From an uncultured Saprospiraceae bacterium (GTDB taxonomy: Bacteria; Bacteroidota; Bacteroidia; Chitinophagales; Saprospiraceae), in contig CALSOU010000011.1 in the NCBI GenBank assembly GCA_943788055.1, positions 1 through 64,000 of the forward strand: a DNA stretch of 64,000 nt, in the 5' to 3' direction. Position numbers and translations under genes: made by a program. The notes under the pieces were generated by a model. The model was not told the DNA's origin. It was given only the letters and a program-made list of their open reading frames with translations, and made no database searches. Positions 26,535 to 36,417 of this stretch are shown piece by piece. Position 1 is the stretch's first letter. Each line of letters starts with the position of its first letter.

Positions 26535-29282
26535 GTGTTGAAAAAGTCTATTCGATTAGTAAGCTGTATGTTGCTTATGATTTTTAGTTTGCAGAATATA
26601 GCTACTGCACAAAACTTATCCATTTCAGTGGTTGACGAAATGACACAAAAGCCAATATCTTCAGCAGTCATAATTTACGAAAAACAAGATTTTTTCACCA
26701 ATGATAGGGGAGTTGTAGAGCTAAATGTGAGCTATCGAAATCCTATTTACCTAGAAGTATCGAAACCTGGTTATGAAAACTTCGAAGTCACAATTAATGA
26801 TGCTGAGGGAATGCGTTCATATCGAATAGCGCTTAAAAAGAAGGAATCGTCGAATAATGTGATAATCTTGGATGAGGGACAACTTCAAGAAGATGAAACT
26901 GCTGGAGCAATTAGTAGCATTCTGCGGGCATCGAGAGATCCATTTCTTTCTGCAGCTGCATTTAATTTCGGTGCTGCTCGCTTCAGAGTTAGAGGTTATG
27001 ATAATGAGTATTCTACGACAATGGTTAATAACCTGCCTATGATGACGCTCCACAATTCAAGAGTTCCTTTTAATTATTGGGGCGGATTGAATGATGTGTT
27101 TCGTAACAATACGACCAACCTGGGGCTGGATCAAGCTGACTTCACCTTTGGAAATCTCAATGGAGCTAGTAATACTGACATTTCAGCAGGATCTCAAAGA
27201 AAACAAACTAGAGTATCGTATGCCGCAGCAAATCGTACTTATAGGAATAGGCTAATGGCAACACATAGCTCTGGAGAACAGGCTAACGGCTGGTCTTACA
27301 CTTTCAGCGGTTCTAGAAGATGGGCTGATGAAGGTTATGTGCAAGGAACCTTTTATGATGCCTGGTCATATTTTGCGAGTGTAGAAAAGAGAATTAATGA
27401 TGTACACTCCTTAAGTGTCAGTGTTTTCGGTGCACCAATACAACGAGGTTCGGGAACCGGTTCACTGAATGAAATGTACGATCTAGCAGGTAGTAATTAT
27501 TACAACCCAAATTGGGGAATACTCAATGGTGAGAAAAAGTCTGCTAGGTTTTGGACTACACATGAACCGATGATTAGTGCTGAACATACTATGGCAGTTT
27601 CTGACAAGTTTGATTTCAAACAGTCAGTAGGTGTAATTACTGGGCGTTCTGGTCAAAGTCGTTTGGATTGGTATAATGCACCAGATCCTAGACCAGATTA
27701 TTATCGCTACTTACCAAGTTTTTATGGCGAGGAAACCGAAGCTTATAATGAAGTCAAGGAATTGTTATCAACCAGTGAAGAAAATCGTCAATTGAATTGG
27801 TCTAGAATTTTTGAAACCAATCTCAGTAATTTCGAAACGATCGCAGATGTTAATAGAAATGGTGAAACAGTCAGCGGACTAAGATCACTGTACGCTTTGA
27901 AAGAAGATAGACAAGATCTTACAAGATATATGTACAATGGAATAGCCAGATATCAATTAACCGATGAAACAACATTGCATGGAGGATTGACAGCGCAGTA
28001 TGAAGTAACACATTTCTTTCAGAGTCTCAGAAACTTATTGGGAGGTGATTATTGGTACGATGTCAATCAATTTGTTGAAAGAGAATTTCCCAATGATGCG
28101 GACAAGGGTCAAGCAGATTTGAATAACCCGAATCGAGTTGTAAGAGAAGGTGATGCCTATGGATATAATTACAAAAGCAAAATTACCGACATTTCTTTAT
28201 GGACTTCTTATAATGCAATTTTTCCAAAGGTTGACTTTCACTTCGGAGCCCAGATAAACTACAATAGTTTCAGAAGAGAGGGTTTGTATAAGAATGGCGC
28301 CTTTCCAGATAGTTCTTTCGGTAACGCTGATGCCCAAGTATTTATTTCACCATCCGTTAAAGGTGGTATCAATTATAAAATCAATGGTAGAAATTATATC
28401 TACGCTAATGCGACATATCAATTGAGAGCTCCAGATTTTCGAAATAGTTATGTTTCTCCAAGATTCCGAAATCAAGTGCTCGAGGATATTAAGCAAGAAC
28501 ATTCTTACTCCGGAGAACTTGCATATGTAATGCGATCCCCATTTCTAAATATAAAGGCCTTGGGCTATCTAACTAGATTTAGGAATTTGGCGGAAGTTCG
28601 AAGTGCATTTATAGATGGTTCATCAAGTGCGTTTGTTAATATTATTTCTCAAGGAGAAGGTAGAACACATGTAGGTACGGAGATCTCTGCAAAATATAAG
28701 CTCACTACAACTTTGTCTGCTAGTTTTGCTGCTGGAATTGGCCAAAACTACATTGATGTGAGACCAACCGTAGATATCATTCAAGACAACACTGGAATTC
28801 AGTTGGTAGAAGATGAGACAATTTATGTTAAGAATTTTAGAGTGCCAGGCCCTCAGTCCGCTTATACTTTAGGTTTGTCTTATAATTCACCAAAGTATTG
28901 GTATATAACGGTAAATGCCAATTACTTTGATCATATGTACATGGATTACAATCCGTTGCGTAGGACTGTGGATGCAGTTGATGGTTTAGATCGGACTAGT
29001 GAATTCTACTTTGATGTTCTTAGACAAGAACGATTGGATCCTGGATTTACACTTGATTTATTTGGAGGAGGCTCCAAAAAGTTTGGCAAAAAATTCGTTT
29101 ACTTCAATGTAGGAGTCAATAATATTTTGAATAATACAACAATGGCAACAGGTGGATTTGAGCAGTTACGTTTGGGTACAGCTGATAACAGCAATACAAT
29201 TGAGGACCTAGGAAGATTCCCGAGTAGATACTTTTATGCTTGGGGGCTTAACTATTTTGTAAACTTATCATTTAGATTTTAA
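26535..29282 (+). CDS. TonB-dependent outer-membrane receptor with CarboxypepD-regulatory domain
   Basis: About 915 residues. I chose the GTG at 26535 (VLKKSIRLV) because an upstream promoter box would otherwise lie inside the gene and because the basic-hydrophobic signal peptide begins there. After the signal comes a CarboxypepD-regulatory-like beta domain (LSISVVDEMTQKPIS), then a plug domain (GAISSILRASRDPF, FRVRGYDNEYSTTMVN) and a 22-strand-type barrel ending in VNLSFRF, with the terminal Phe. Such receptors import bulky nutrients with energy from TonB. There is no SusD next door; instead a DUF5689 lipoprotein follows after 54 bases. The substrate is unknown. The nuclease-like neighbours suggest oligonucleotides or other phosphodiesters (inference). 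Confidence 0.9.
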   Translation: MLKKSIRLVSCMLLMIFSLQNIATAQNLSISVVDEMTQKPISSAVIIYEKQDFFTNDRGVVELNVSYRNPIYLEVSKPGYENFEVTINDAEGMRSYRIALKKKESSNNVIILDEGQLQEDETAGAISSILRASRDPFLSAAAFNFGAARFRVRGYDNEYSTTMVNNLPMMTLHNSRVPFNYWGGLNDVFRNNTTNLGLDQADFTFGNLNGASNTDISAGSQRKQTRVSYAAANRTYRNRLMATHSSGEQANGWSYTFSGSRRWADEGYVQGTFYDAWSYFASVEKRINDVHSLSVSVFGAPIQRGSGTGSLNEMYDLAGSNYYNPNWGILNGEKKSARFWTTHEPMISAEHTMAVSDKFDFKQSVGVITGRSGQSRLDWYNAPDPRPDYYRYLPSFYGEETEAYNEVKELLSTSEENRQLNWSRIFETNLSNFETIADVNRNGETVSGLRSLYALKEDRQDLTRYMYNGIARYQLTDETTLHGGLTAQYEVTHFFQSLRNLLGGDYWYDVNQFVEREFPNDADKGQADLNNPNRVVREGDAYGYNYKSKITDISLWTSYNAIFPKVDFHFGAQINYNSFRREGLYKNGAFPDSSFGNADAQVFISPSVKGGINYKINGRNYIYANATYQLRAPDFRNSYVSPRFRNQVLEDIKQEHSYSGELAYVMRSPFLNIKALGYLTRFRNLAEVRSAFIDGSSSAFVNIISQGEGRTHVGTEISAKYKLTTTLSASFAAGIGQNYIDVRPTVDIIQDNTGIQLVEDETIYVKNFRVPGPQSAYTLGLSYNSPKYWYITVNANYFDHMYMDYNPLRRTVDAVDGLDRTSEFYFDVLRQERLDPGFTLDLFGGGSKKFGKKFVYFNVGVNNILNNTTMATGGFEQLRLGTADNSNTIEDLGRFPSRYFYAWGLNYFVNLSFRF

Positions 29283-29336
29283 TTAGAAAAATACCTGTTA
29301 AATCAGGATCTTCATTTATAGAAAATTGTAGAAACA

Positions 29337-31352
29337 ATGAAAAGACTTATTTATTTATTTGTGTGTATAGCAAGCTTGTCAGTGTTTAACTCTTGCGTGG
29401 ACAACACGATTGATGAGCCCCCAGTTAAAGACACACCCATAGTCGAAACAAATGCAACGGTTGAGGATGTGACTTCGAGATGGATTGCTGGCCAATTTGT
29501 TGAAATTACTGACGACTTAGTATTTGACGCTGTAGTGGTAGCAGATGATGAAAGTGGTAATTTTTACAAAAATGTTGTAATTCAAGATGAAACTGGTGGG
29601 CTAACTGTAAGGATAGAGGCAAACAACTTATACACTGTGCTACCTGTTGGTCGGAAAGTATATATTCGAGCACAAGGACTTACTCTCAGCGATTATAATG
29701 GTTTAGTTCAATTGGGATTTGGAGAAGAGGACGGAAATCTTTTAACAATTCCATTTCCTCTAGTATCTGACGACATTGAAACTGGGGTAATTATTCCAGG
29801 TGAAAGAGATCAGCTTGTAACTCCAACAACAGCGGAGATAAATACGCTAGGAAATGCTGCTTTAAACACTTTAATACAGCTTGATGAAGTGCAATTTGCT
29901 GATGGTGAATTAGGTCAGACATATGCAGATGCTGAAAATCAATTTTCTGAAAATAGAACTCTTGTTGATTGTGATGGAAATGAAATTGTTGTGAGAACAA
30001 GTGGGTTTTCTTCTTTTGCAGGGACTACAATAGCGGAAGGTAAGGGTAGTATGCTAGCAATTTATTCAATTTTTGGAGATACAAAGCAGTTGCTAATACG
30101 CGACCTTGAGGACTTAACTCTAACGTCAGAAAGATGCGGTGAAGTTGTTGTTAATCTGCCTACACCGAATGCTACAATTGCTGATCTTATGGCATTGTAT
30201 AGCGAAGGAAGTGTGACTGCAATTACTAGTGATATTGTTTTTGACGCGGTTGTAGTAGCAGACGATGCTTCGGGCAATTTTTACAAACAAATAGTCGTAC
30301 AAGATGAAACAGGAGGGATTAATATTCAAATAAATGCGTTTGATCTTTTTGAAGACTTTCCAGTTGGAAGAGACGTAGTTGTAAAGGCACAAGGTTTGGC
30401 CATTGGTGATTTTAATGGTCTTCCGCAAATTGGTGTAGACAACGGAGATCAAGTAGGAAGAATTCCCGAGACAACTTATAAAGACATCGTGTTTAGAGGT
30501 GCTTTAAGTACCGTTGACTATAAGGAAACTGTCGATATCACTGAATTAGACGATTCCTACTATAATGAGTTGATCCAATTGGATGGGGTAGAGTTTGTTG
30601 GGGGATCGTTAGGAAGTACCTATGCTGATGCAGTAAATATGTTTGCAATCAATCACGATGTTGTTGACTGCGATGGTAACACTATTACATTACGAACGAG
30701 CGGATTTGCTGACTTTGCAGATTTTCAAGTTGCTGAAGGTAATGGTAGTTTAACGGCGATAATGTCAGTATACCAAGGAACTAAGCAATTGATTATTCGT
30801 AAAATCCAAGATGTCAATATGAACGGCACACGTTGCGATGGCGGCGGAGGTGGAGGAAACGCTGTTGATGAATTGATGATGGATTTTGAAGGTCTTGCAA
30901 TTGGTGTAGATGTAAATATTACAGATTGGGAAAATGAAGTTGTTCAAGGGACACGTAAATGGAGAACAAAGGAGTTTGATAACAATGTTTATGTCCAAGC
31001 AACCGCATTCCAGGACGAAGAACCTTCTATGGAAACTTGGTTAGTAACTCCTGCAATTAGCATGAATGGAAATAACAAGCTTTCTTTCCGTTCCGCGGTT
31101 GCGTTTTATACGCACAACGGACTAAAGATCATGATTAGCTCTAACTATAATGGCGATGCAAATGCTGCTAACTGGACAGAACTAAATGCCAATTTAGCTG
31201 GCTCTTCACAATCAAATTATGAGTGGGTAAATAGCGGAGAAATTGACCTTTCTAGCTATTCTGGTGAAGTACACATAGGATTTCAATATGTCGGAGCTGG
31301 AGCAAGTAATACTTGCACATACATTATAGATGATATCTCAGTAACAAAATAG
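29337..31352 (+). CDS. Lipoprotein with two DUF5689 domains and a choice-of-anchor-J-like domain
   Basis: 671 residues. A lipoprotein signal ends at C20 (SVFNSC). Two copies of DUF5689 follow, at about 40-265 and 280-500. They share DLVFDAVVVADDESGNFYK / DIVFDAVVVADDASGNFYK-type strands, a V-x-AQGL turn, QLDxVxF and a closing DCDGN-RTSGF block. Their OB-fold-like shape is known from extracellular nucleic-acid-associated proteins in Bacteroidota. After a Gly-rich linker comes a jelly-roll of the choice-of-anchor J type (510-671; DFEGLAIGV, TWLVTPAIS, FQYVGAGASNTCTYIIDD). It probably works at the outer membrane with the TonB receptor encoded just upstream. A hairpin terminator at 31389 closes this unit. 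Confidence 0.85.
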   Translation: MKRLIYLFVCIASLSVFNSCVDNTIDEPPVKDTPIVETNATVEDVTSRWIAGQFVEITDDLVFDAVVVADDESGNFYKNVVIQDETGGLTVRIEANNLYTVLPVGRKVYIRAQGLTLSDYNGLVQLGFGEEDGNLLTIPFPLVSDDIETGVIIPGERDQLVTPTTAEINTLGNAALNTLIQLDEVQFADGELGQTYADAENQFSENRTLVDCDGNEIVVRTSGFSSFAGTTIAEGKGSMLAIYSIFGDTKQLLIRDLEDLTLTSERCGEVVVNLPTPNATIADLMALYSEGSVTAITSDIVFDAVVVADDASGNFYKQIVVQDETGGINIQINAFDLFEDFPVGRDVVVKAQGLAIGDFNGLPQIGVDNGDQVGRIPETTYKDIVFRGALSTVDYKETVDITELDDSYYNELIQLDGVEFVGGSLGSTYADAVNMFAINHDVVDCDGNTITLRTSGFADFADFQVAEGNGSLTAIMSVYQGTKQLIIRKIQDVNMNGTRCDGGGGGGNAVDELMMDFEGLAIGVDVNITDWENEVVQGTRKWRTKEFDNNVYVQATAFQDEEPSMETWLVTPAISMNGNNKLSFRSAVAFYTHNGLKIMISSNYNGDANAANWTELNANLAGSSQSNYEWVNSGEIDLSSYSGEVHIGFQYVGAGASNTCTYIIDDISVTK

Positions 31353-31388
31353 TAAATTTTGTTTTAGAAATTCAAGAATACGAATAAG

Positions 31389-31421
31389 ATAGCCAAGCTC
31401 TTTTAGAGTTTGGCTATTTTG
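31389..31421 (+). terminator. Rho-independent terminator after the DUF5689 lipoprotein
   Basis: ATAGCCAAGCTC / GAGTTTGGCTAT: 12-bp stem with one wobble pair and a 5-base loop, followed by TTTTGATTTTG. Confidence 0.8.
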
Positions 31422-31548
31422 ATTTTGTTTGTAGAGCATTCGAAGACACTGACAAATGCACCAAATTGTCGTGACTTGTGAAACAAAAAACATTAATAGA
31501 TGTCTACTATTTATAAACTGTCTAACGCAATAAAAATAATCCATATTT

Positions 31549-33714
31549 ATGAAGATTAATGTTCTAAAACCTCATAGACTTCAGAAATTAGTATCGCTTC
31601 TTTTTCTTTTCTTGGGGTGCTTTTTGGCTCAAGCCCAAATATCAATTGAGGAAGCTAGAGTATTGCCTGAAGGCTCAAGCGTACTTATAGAAGGTATAAT
31701 TCTAGCGGGAGAGGAAACTAGTGACCTTAGGTTTATTCAAGATGAAACCGCTGGAATTGCACTGTACGATGGTAATTCTCAATCTGTAAAAATACAATCC
31801 TTGCAGACTGGAGATAGAGTTCGAATCCAAGGCGAAATCGGGAGTTTTCAAGGATTACTAGAACTGGATTTAATTACAAATGTAGAGTATCTAAGTCCTA
31901 ATAATCCACTACCGGAACCTAAAAACATTGATTACAAGGATGTTGGTACACTTTTCCAGTCGGAATTAGTAGGGTTATCCTGTGTTTCATTTGAAGACAA
32001 CCAATCAGTATTTACAACCGCAGGTGCCACCATTATTTCAATACAAGGAATGTCAGATTTATCTTTAGTAATCAATCAAGGTAATAGTGCTGTTGGGAAA
32101 TCAGTTCCTACTGAAAGTGTCGAAATAGTTGGTATAAGCTTTCGAGAAGGTGACGGGGCATTGCTATTAAGATCTTATGATGATATTGCTGGCCAAGAGT
32201 GTCTTGGATTTAGCCAATTACCTATACCAACTGTTATTGGAAAAGAATTTGTCGAGATAAATTGGGCATCTACAACAGATGCCAAGCATGAAATATTTGT
32301 TGGAGATTCAAAAAATAGTCTTGAAAAAGTAGAAACTAAAGCAGGAAGTTTACAAACGACTGAGTTACAGCTTCTTTCGCCTGGGAATCTCTATTATCTA
32401 GAAGTAGTTATTTCGAATGAGACAGACACCGTGTCCTCAGGTACGATACCGTTTGTTACTCAGGCAAATAGTTCAGGCGAAATTGATGTTTATTTTAACA
32501 ACAGTGTCGATGAGTCATTCTCAGATGGAAGTATCGTTGATGGCGATTCTTCTGCTGAGTTTGATCAACGGCTATTCGAAATTATTGATAATGCTGAAGA
32601 AACGATTGATGTAGCAATGTATAATATTAACCGTACGATTATTGTGAATTATTTGATTGATGCACATAATCGAGGAGTTAGAGTACGATATATAGCAGAT
32701 GATCAAACCTCCAACAATGCATTTAATAGTGTTTCACCTCCTTTCGGACTAGTGTTTGGGAATAGTGGAGACCCGTTAATGCACAATAAGTTTTTAGTTA
32801 TTGATGAAGGACTAGAAGATGCCAAAGTAATAATGGGCGCAACCAATTTCACTTCAAATCAGATGGCAGTAGATCCTAATCATATGCTAGTCATAAATGA
32901 TCAATCACTTGCGAAGGCTTATACTCTTGAATTTGAGGAGATGTGGGGTTCTGAAAATGCCTTTCCTGATTTGTTGCAAGCTAGATTTGGATCATCGAAA
33001 GAAGACAATACTCCTCATTTTTTTAACATCAATGGAATAGATGTCGAATTATATTTCTCACCTTCAGATCGAGTTACCTCGAAAATACAAAATGAAATAG
33101 AGAATGCGGATCAGTCTATTGATATGGCTCTTTTAACTATTACAAAAAATGAGCTAGGAAGTGCTTTGGGGCAGCAGTGGGACGAAGGAAAGAGTATTAG
33201 ATTAATTGTCGAAAACTTCGATGATAATGGCTCTGAATACGATTTTCTGTTGAGTAAGAACATACCTATTAAGACCCACCCAAATTCTAGGATTTTTCAT
33301 CATAAGTATGCAATATTTGATGAAGGTGGAAGCGAACCAAGAGTTCTGACCGGTTCTCACAACTGGACCAATAAGGCTGAGTTTCAAAATGATGAGAATA
33401 CTCTAATAATTAGAGATCAAGAACTTGCAAATCAATTTCGTCAAGAATACGAAGCTAGATGGAGTGAATTGGTAGCTAGCGTGTTGGAATCAAAGTATGA
33501 AGTGTCACTCTATCCAAATCCTTCTCGTGATTTTATATTCCTACTAACAAACGAAGATGTTGAGTTTATTCAGGTAACGTCTGTAGGCGGTCAGATCATT
33601 GGCCAATTTAGGAACGTTAATGGAATGGATATTTCTAGCTGGAATAATGGGGTGTATTTTCTTAAGATAATGACGGACAAAGGTTTGCAAACAAAAAGTT
33701 TGATTAAGCAATGA
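31549..33714 (+). CDS. Secreted phospholipase D-fold protein with OB-like and FN3 domains and T9SS tail
   Basis: 721 residues. A signal peptide is followed by an OB-fold/DUF5689-like domain (about 30-215: ISIEEARVLPEGSSVLIEG, DRVRIQGE), then an FN3-like domain (225-305). The PLD catalytic region carries two HxKxxxxD motifs: H412-K414-D419 (HNKFLVID) and H584-K586-D591 (HHKYAIFD), the second followed by GSHNWT. The last 75 residues are a type A T9SS sorting domain (SLYPNPSRDFI to SLIKQ). PLD-fold enzymes of this class cleave phosphodiesters in lipids or nucleic acids; the pairing with an OB domain favours nucleic acid (inference). The next gene overlaps by four bases (ATGA). Confidence 0.9.
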   Translation: MKINVLKPHRLQKLVSLLFLFLGCFLAQAQISIEEARVLPEGSSVLIEGIILAGEETSDLRFIQDETAGIALYDGNSQSVKIQSLQTGDRVRIQGEIGSFQGLLELDLITNVEYLSPNNPLPEPKNIDYKDVGTLFQSELVGLSCVSFEDNQSVFTTAGATIISIQGMSDLSLVINQGNSAVGKSVPTESVEIVGISFREGDGALLLRSYDDIAGQECLGFSQLPIPTVIGKEFVEINWASTTDAKHEIFVGDSKNSLEKVETKAGSLQTTELQLLSPGNLYYLEVVISNETDTVSSGTIPFVTQANSSGEIDVYFNNSVDESFSDGSIVDGDSSAEFDQRLFEIIDNAEETIDVAMYNINRTIIVNYLIDAHNRGVRVRYIADDQTSNNAFNSVSPPFGLVFGNSGDPLMHNKFLVIDEGLEDAKVIMGATNFTSNQMAVDPNHMLVINDQSLAKAYTLEFEEMWGSENAFPDLLQARFGSSKEDNTPHFFNINGIDVELYFSPSDRVTSKIQNEIENADQSIDMALLTITKNELGSALGQQWDEGKSIRLIVENFDDNGSEYDFLLSKNIPIKTHPNSRIFHHKYAIFDEGGSEPRVLTGSHNWTNKAEFQNDENTLIIRDQELANQFRQEYEARWSELVASVLESKYEVSLYPNPSRDFIFLLTNEDVEFIQVTSVGGQIIGQFRNVNGMDISSWNNGVYFLKIMTDKGLQTKSLIKQ

Positions 33715-34451
33715 GATCCGTTTTTCGCTTCAAACAATTCAACCTTGAGCAAGCAGGCGATGTTTTTAAGCTGACAACAGACGCAACACTTTTAGCGGCT
33801 CTTCTAGATTTGGATATTGAGAAAGGTTTTTTTAGAAATTGCTTAGAAATCGGAACTGGAACCGGTGTTATTTCACTGATGTTGGCTCAACGATTTCATG
33901 AAATGTGGTTTGATTCCATAGACATTAATCCTTCAGCTTGTGTTCTCGCATCACGAAATGTAAGTAATAGTAAGTTTCGGCCGAGAATCAAAGTTTTTCA
34001 ATCTGATTTCCTAAAATGGAATTCTAGTGACCTTTATGATCTAATTGTCACAAATCCTCCATATTTTGATCAAAGTACAGTAAGTACAAAATCACAAGAA
34101 ATTGCGATTGCTAGACATCAGATAGGACTTGTTTATTTAGATTTGATCACTAGGTCATCAAATATGCTTCGAAAAGGTGGACTTTTTCATATGATTTTTC
34201 CATTTAGATATGAAGATTGTGTGAGATCGATAATTGGGGATACTGGATTAGAGATTTCTAAATCGATCTACATTATGCATCATGAAAAAGCAAAACCCAA
34301 GAATATGATCATCACGGCGATGAAGATATCCTCAGGTTCTAAAGAAAAGTCTCTAGCTGAAAAGACAATACAATTTAAATTGCGCAAATCTAGTGGTGAA
34401 TTTTCAGAAGAGTACAAAACAGTATTAAAAGACTTTTTACTTGCTTTTTGA
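33711..34451 (+). CDS. trmN6: tRNA1(Val) (adenine(37)-N6)-methyltransferase, TrmN6/YfiC type
   Basis: 246 residues, class I SAM-dependent methyltransferase. The N-terminal FRFKQFNLEQAGDVFKLTTD block and EIGTGTGVISLMLAQR (SAM loop) are typical, and the catalytic NPPYF starts at N115. It modifies A37 of tRNA1(Val). It overlaps the PLD-like gene by ATGA, so translation is probably coupled, though the two products have no obvious functional link. Confidence 0.88.
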   Translation: MRSVFRFKQFNLEQAGDVFKLTTDATLLAALLDLDIEKGFFRNCLEIGTGTGVISLMLAQRFHEMWFDSIDINPSACVLASRNVSNSKFRPRIKVFQSDFLKWNSSDLYDLIVTNPPYFDQSTVSTKSQEIAIARHQIGLVYLDLITRSSNMLRKGGLFHMIFPFRYEDCVRSIIGDTGLEISKSIYIMHHEKAKPKNMIITAMKISSGSKEKSLAEKTIQFKLRKSSGEFSEEYKTVLKDFLLAF

Positions 34452-34496
34452 AAAACTAGTGTAGAAAAGCTAGAGAGGTTGCATTAGTTAGTTGAG

Positions 34497-34748
34497 TTAG
34501 GAGTCGAATTGACTGTTTATTATTTGTTTTGCTGCTTCGAGTATTCGAGTGTCTTGCAAAACTACAAACCCACCGTCTGGTCCTGGTTGAACATGAGCAT
34601 CAACTATCTGACCATCTTGAAACTTCCTTGCTCCAAAATAATTTCTGACAGTTTGCTCGTTCACATTTAAATCAGTAGCAATTCTACTAACACTTCCAGT
34701 AGGCAGCGCGTGCTTGATTCTTCTTAGATTTTGAAAAGTAATATTCAT
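34497..34748 (-). CDS. Small HTH-type DNA-binding protein
   Basis: 83 residues. The N-terminal half has a helix-turn-helix shape: NLRRIKHALPTGSVSRIA, then DLNVNEQTVRNYFG. A short beta-rich tail follows (IVDAHVQPGPDGGFVVL). I recall close relatives throughout Bacteroidota annotated only as DNA-binding proteins. Partner genes and targets are unknown. Single gene on the reverse strand between trmN6 and the ald terminator. Confidence 0.75.
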   Translation of the reverse strand: MNITFQNLRRIKHALPTGSVSRIATDLNVNEQTVRNYFGARKFQDGQIVDAHVQPGPDGGFVVLQDTRILEAAKQIINSQFDS

Positions 34749-34951
34749 ACTAATTTAAGATTTTGATTACGTGAAAGAAGAGGATATGTTCAAGCGGAAT
34801 AAATGGCACATTTGTCATTTGTGTGATATAAAATTACAAAAACTGATCTAAACTCATAATTTTAAATTGCGATATTTTAAATTTCAGCTTATAATTTTTT
34901 CCACATGTTTCTTTTAGGATGTTGATAAATTTCTTGTTTACTAGCTTAAAG

Positions 34952-34985
34952 CAAAAGGCTACTTGAATTTATCAAGCAGCCTTTC
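34952..34985 (-). terminator. Terminator downstream of ald
   Basis: AAAGGCT-A-CTTGA / TCAAG-C-AGCCTTT: two stacked stems of 5 and 7 bp with one internal mismatch and a 5-base loop. On the reverse strand the stem is followed by a T-containing stretch (TTTGC). Confidence 0.75.
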
Positions 34986-35025
34986 TTCATATTGTTATAA
35001 TGTAAGACGATTGTCTATACTTTTT

Positions 35026-35712
35026 TTACGAAAATATCGGACTATAATCTAGGTTGAATGCTTCAGAAACAGATTCGTATACAATGTCTCCACGAACAAT
35101 ATTTAATCCTTTCCTCAAAGCGTCATTTTCGTCGCATGCAACTTGCCATCCTTTATCAGCTAATTCTAGAGCATATGGAAGGGTTGCATTTGTAAGCGCA
35201 ATCGTTGATGTGTAAGGTACAGCTCCAGGCATATTCGCCACACAATAGTGTACGATGTCGTCAATTACATAGATTGGATTTTCGTGTGTCGTTGGTTTGC
35301 AAGTCTCGATACATCCACCTTGATCAACCGCAACATCAACTAAGACCGATCCCGGACGCATTTTCTTAAGCATTTTCTTCGTAATCAAATTTGGAGCTTT
35401 TGCACCAGGTATTAAAACGGCACCAATAATAAGGTCATGGTCTTTGATCATCTCCGCGATATTGTAACTATTTGAGTACTGAGTCATTACATTGGCAGGC
35501 ATTACTTCATCAAGATAACGCAAGCGATCTAAGTTAATATCTAGAATGGTTACTTGTGCACCCATGCCAGCAGCCATTTTTGCAGCTTGAGTACCTACAA
35601 CACCTCCACCTAGAATCATAACTTTTGCAGGAGGTACACCTGGAACACCACCTAGAAGAATGCCTCGGCCCTTCATAGGTTTCTCAAGGTACTTTGCTCC
35701 TTGTTGGACAGG
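35026..35712 (-). CDS. ald: Alanine dehydrogenase, C-terminal segment (frameshifted)
   Basis: Carries the NAD-binding Rossmann domain (VMILGGGVVGTQAAKMA), DLIIGAVLIPGAKAPNLI, and the ending IALTNATLPYALELADKGW. The first in-frame Met of this piece is at about 35676, but the protein clearly begins in the N-terminal segment. Dropping one base at 35711-35712 (GG on the forward strand) restores SVQQGAKYLEKPMKGRG and joins the two parts, giving a normal enzyme of about 368 residues. Ald interconverts L-alanine and pyruvate plus ammonium with NAD(H). With one single-base indel in an otherwise well kept gene, a sequencing error or recent mutation are both possible. Confidence 0.9.
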   Translation of the reverse strand, partial: PVQQGAKYLEKPMKGRGILLGGVPGVPPAKVMILGGGVVGTQAAKMAAGMGAQVTILDINLDRLRYLDEVMPANVMTQYSNSYNIAEMIKDHDLIIGAVLIPGAKAPNLITKKMLKKMRPGSVLVDVAVDQGGCIETCKPTTHENPIYVIDDIVHYCVANMPGAVPYTSTIALTNATLPYALELADKGWQVACDENDALRKGLNIVRGDIVYESVSEAFNLDYSPIFS

Positions 35713-36133
35713 ACATTCGTCCGGCTACCTCTGACATGGGCGTCAGAAGAGGTAAAGAACGATCATCTAGTTCAACAGTTTCGTATGCCAAACAAATAGC
35801 TCCGCTGTTTATCATAGCCTCAGTAAGTGGGCGATGGCTAGCAAAGTGAAAGTAAGTGAAAACTAGTTGGTCCTGTTGAATTAATTTGTATTCAGCTTTT
35901 ATTGGTTCTTTTACTTTTATAATCATCTCAGCTATCTTGTAGATATCTTCGATTGTCGGGAGAATCTTGGCTCCAGCTTTAACAAAGTCGTTATCACTGT
36001 ATCCACTTCCTTCTCCAGCTGTTTTTTGAACATACACTTCATGTCCACGTTTTGTCATTTCAAAGGCCCCTGCAGGAGTTAAGGCAACGCGGTTTTCAGA
36101 GGGTTTGATTTCTTTTGGTACACCTATGATCAT
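35684..36133 (-). CDS. ald: Alanine dehydrogenase, N-terminal segment (frameshifted)
   Basis: Starts at the ATG at 36133 (MIIGVPKEIKPSENRVAL), which matches the standard Ald start; an upstream in-frame ATG at 36199 would add 22 unrelated residues. It contains the substrate-binding residues near RVALTPAG and the conserved VKEPIKAEY and YFHFASHRPLTEAM blocks. The frame is right up to GRMS and then runs out of register to end at 35684; the last eight or so residues are spurious. See the C-terminal segment for the restoring change at 35711-35712. Confidence 0.9.
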   Translation of the reverse strand: MIIGVPKEIKPSENRVALTPAGAFEMTKRGHEVYVQKTAGEGSGYSDNDFVKAGAKILPTIEDIYKIAEMIIKVKEPIKAEYKLIQQDQLVFTYFHFASHRPLTEAMINSGAICLAYETVELDDRSLPLLTPMSEVAGRMSCPTRSKVP

Positions 36134-36417
36134 AAGGCAAATCTTAAATTTGGTTAGGTAAATTGTATTTCTGCATTCTTCCAAAAAAGCTGCAAACATG
36201 GCGTAGTAAACAATAAGCCCTCCTGTAAGATTAACCTCTCTAGAAAGGCCAGCCTAGGCAAAAACTCAATGTTGACTCGGCAAACTAGAGCGTATCTTCG
36301 TAAGACTCGTTTTCCGCCACCCAAAAATACGGTTTCAGATAGAATACAATCAAAGAAACCACAATTTAATTTGGCGTATTTTAGATAGAAGACTATTGGG
36401 AGATTTGAGGCGCAGGC

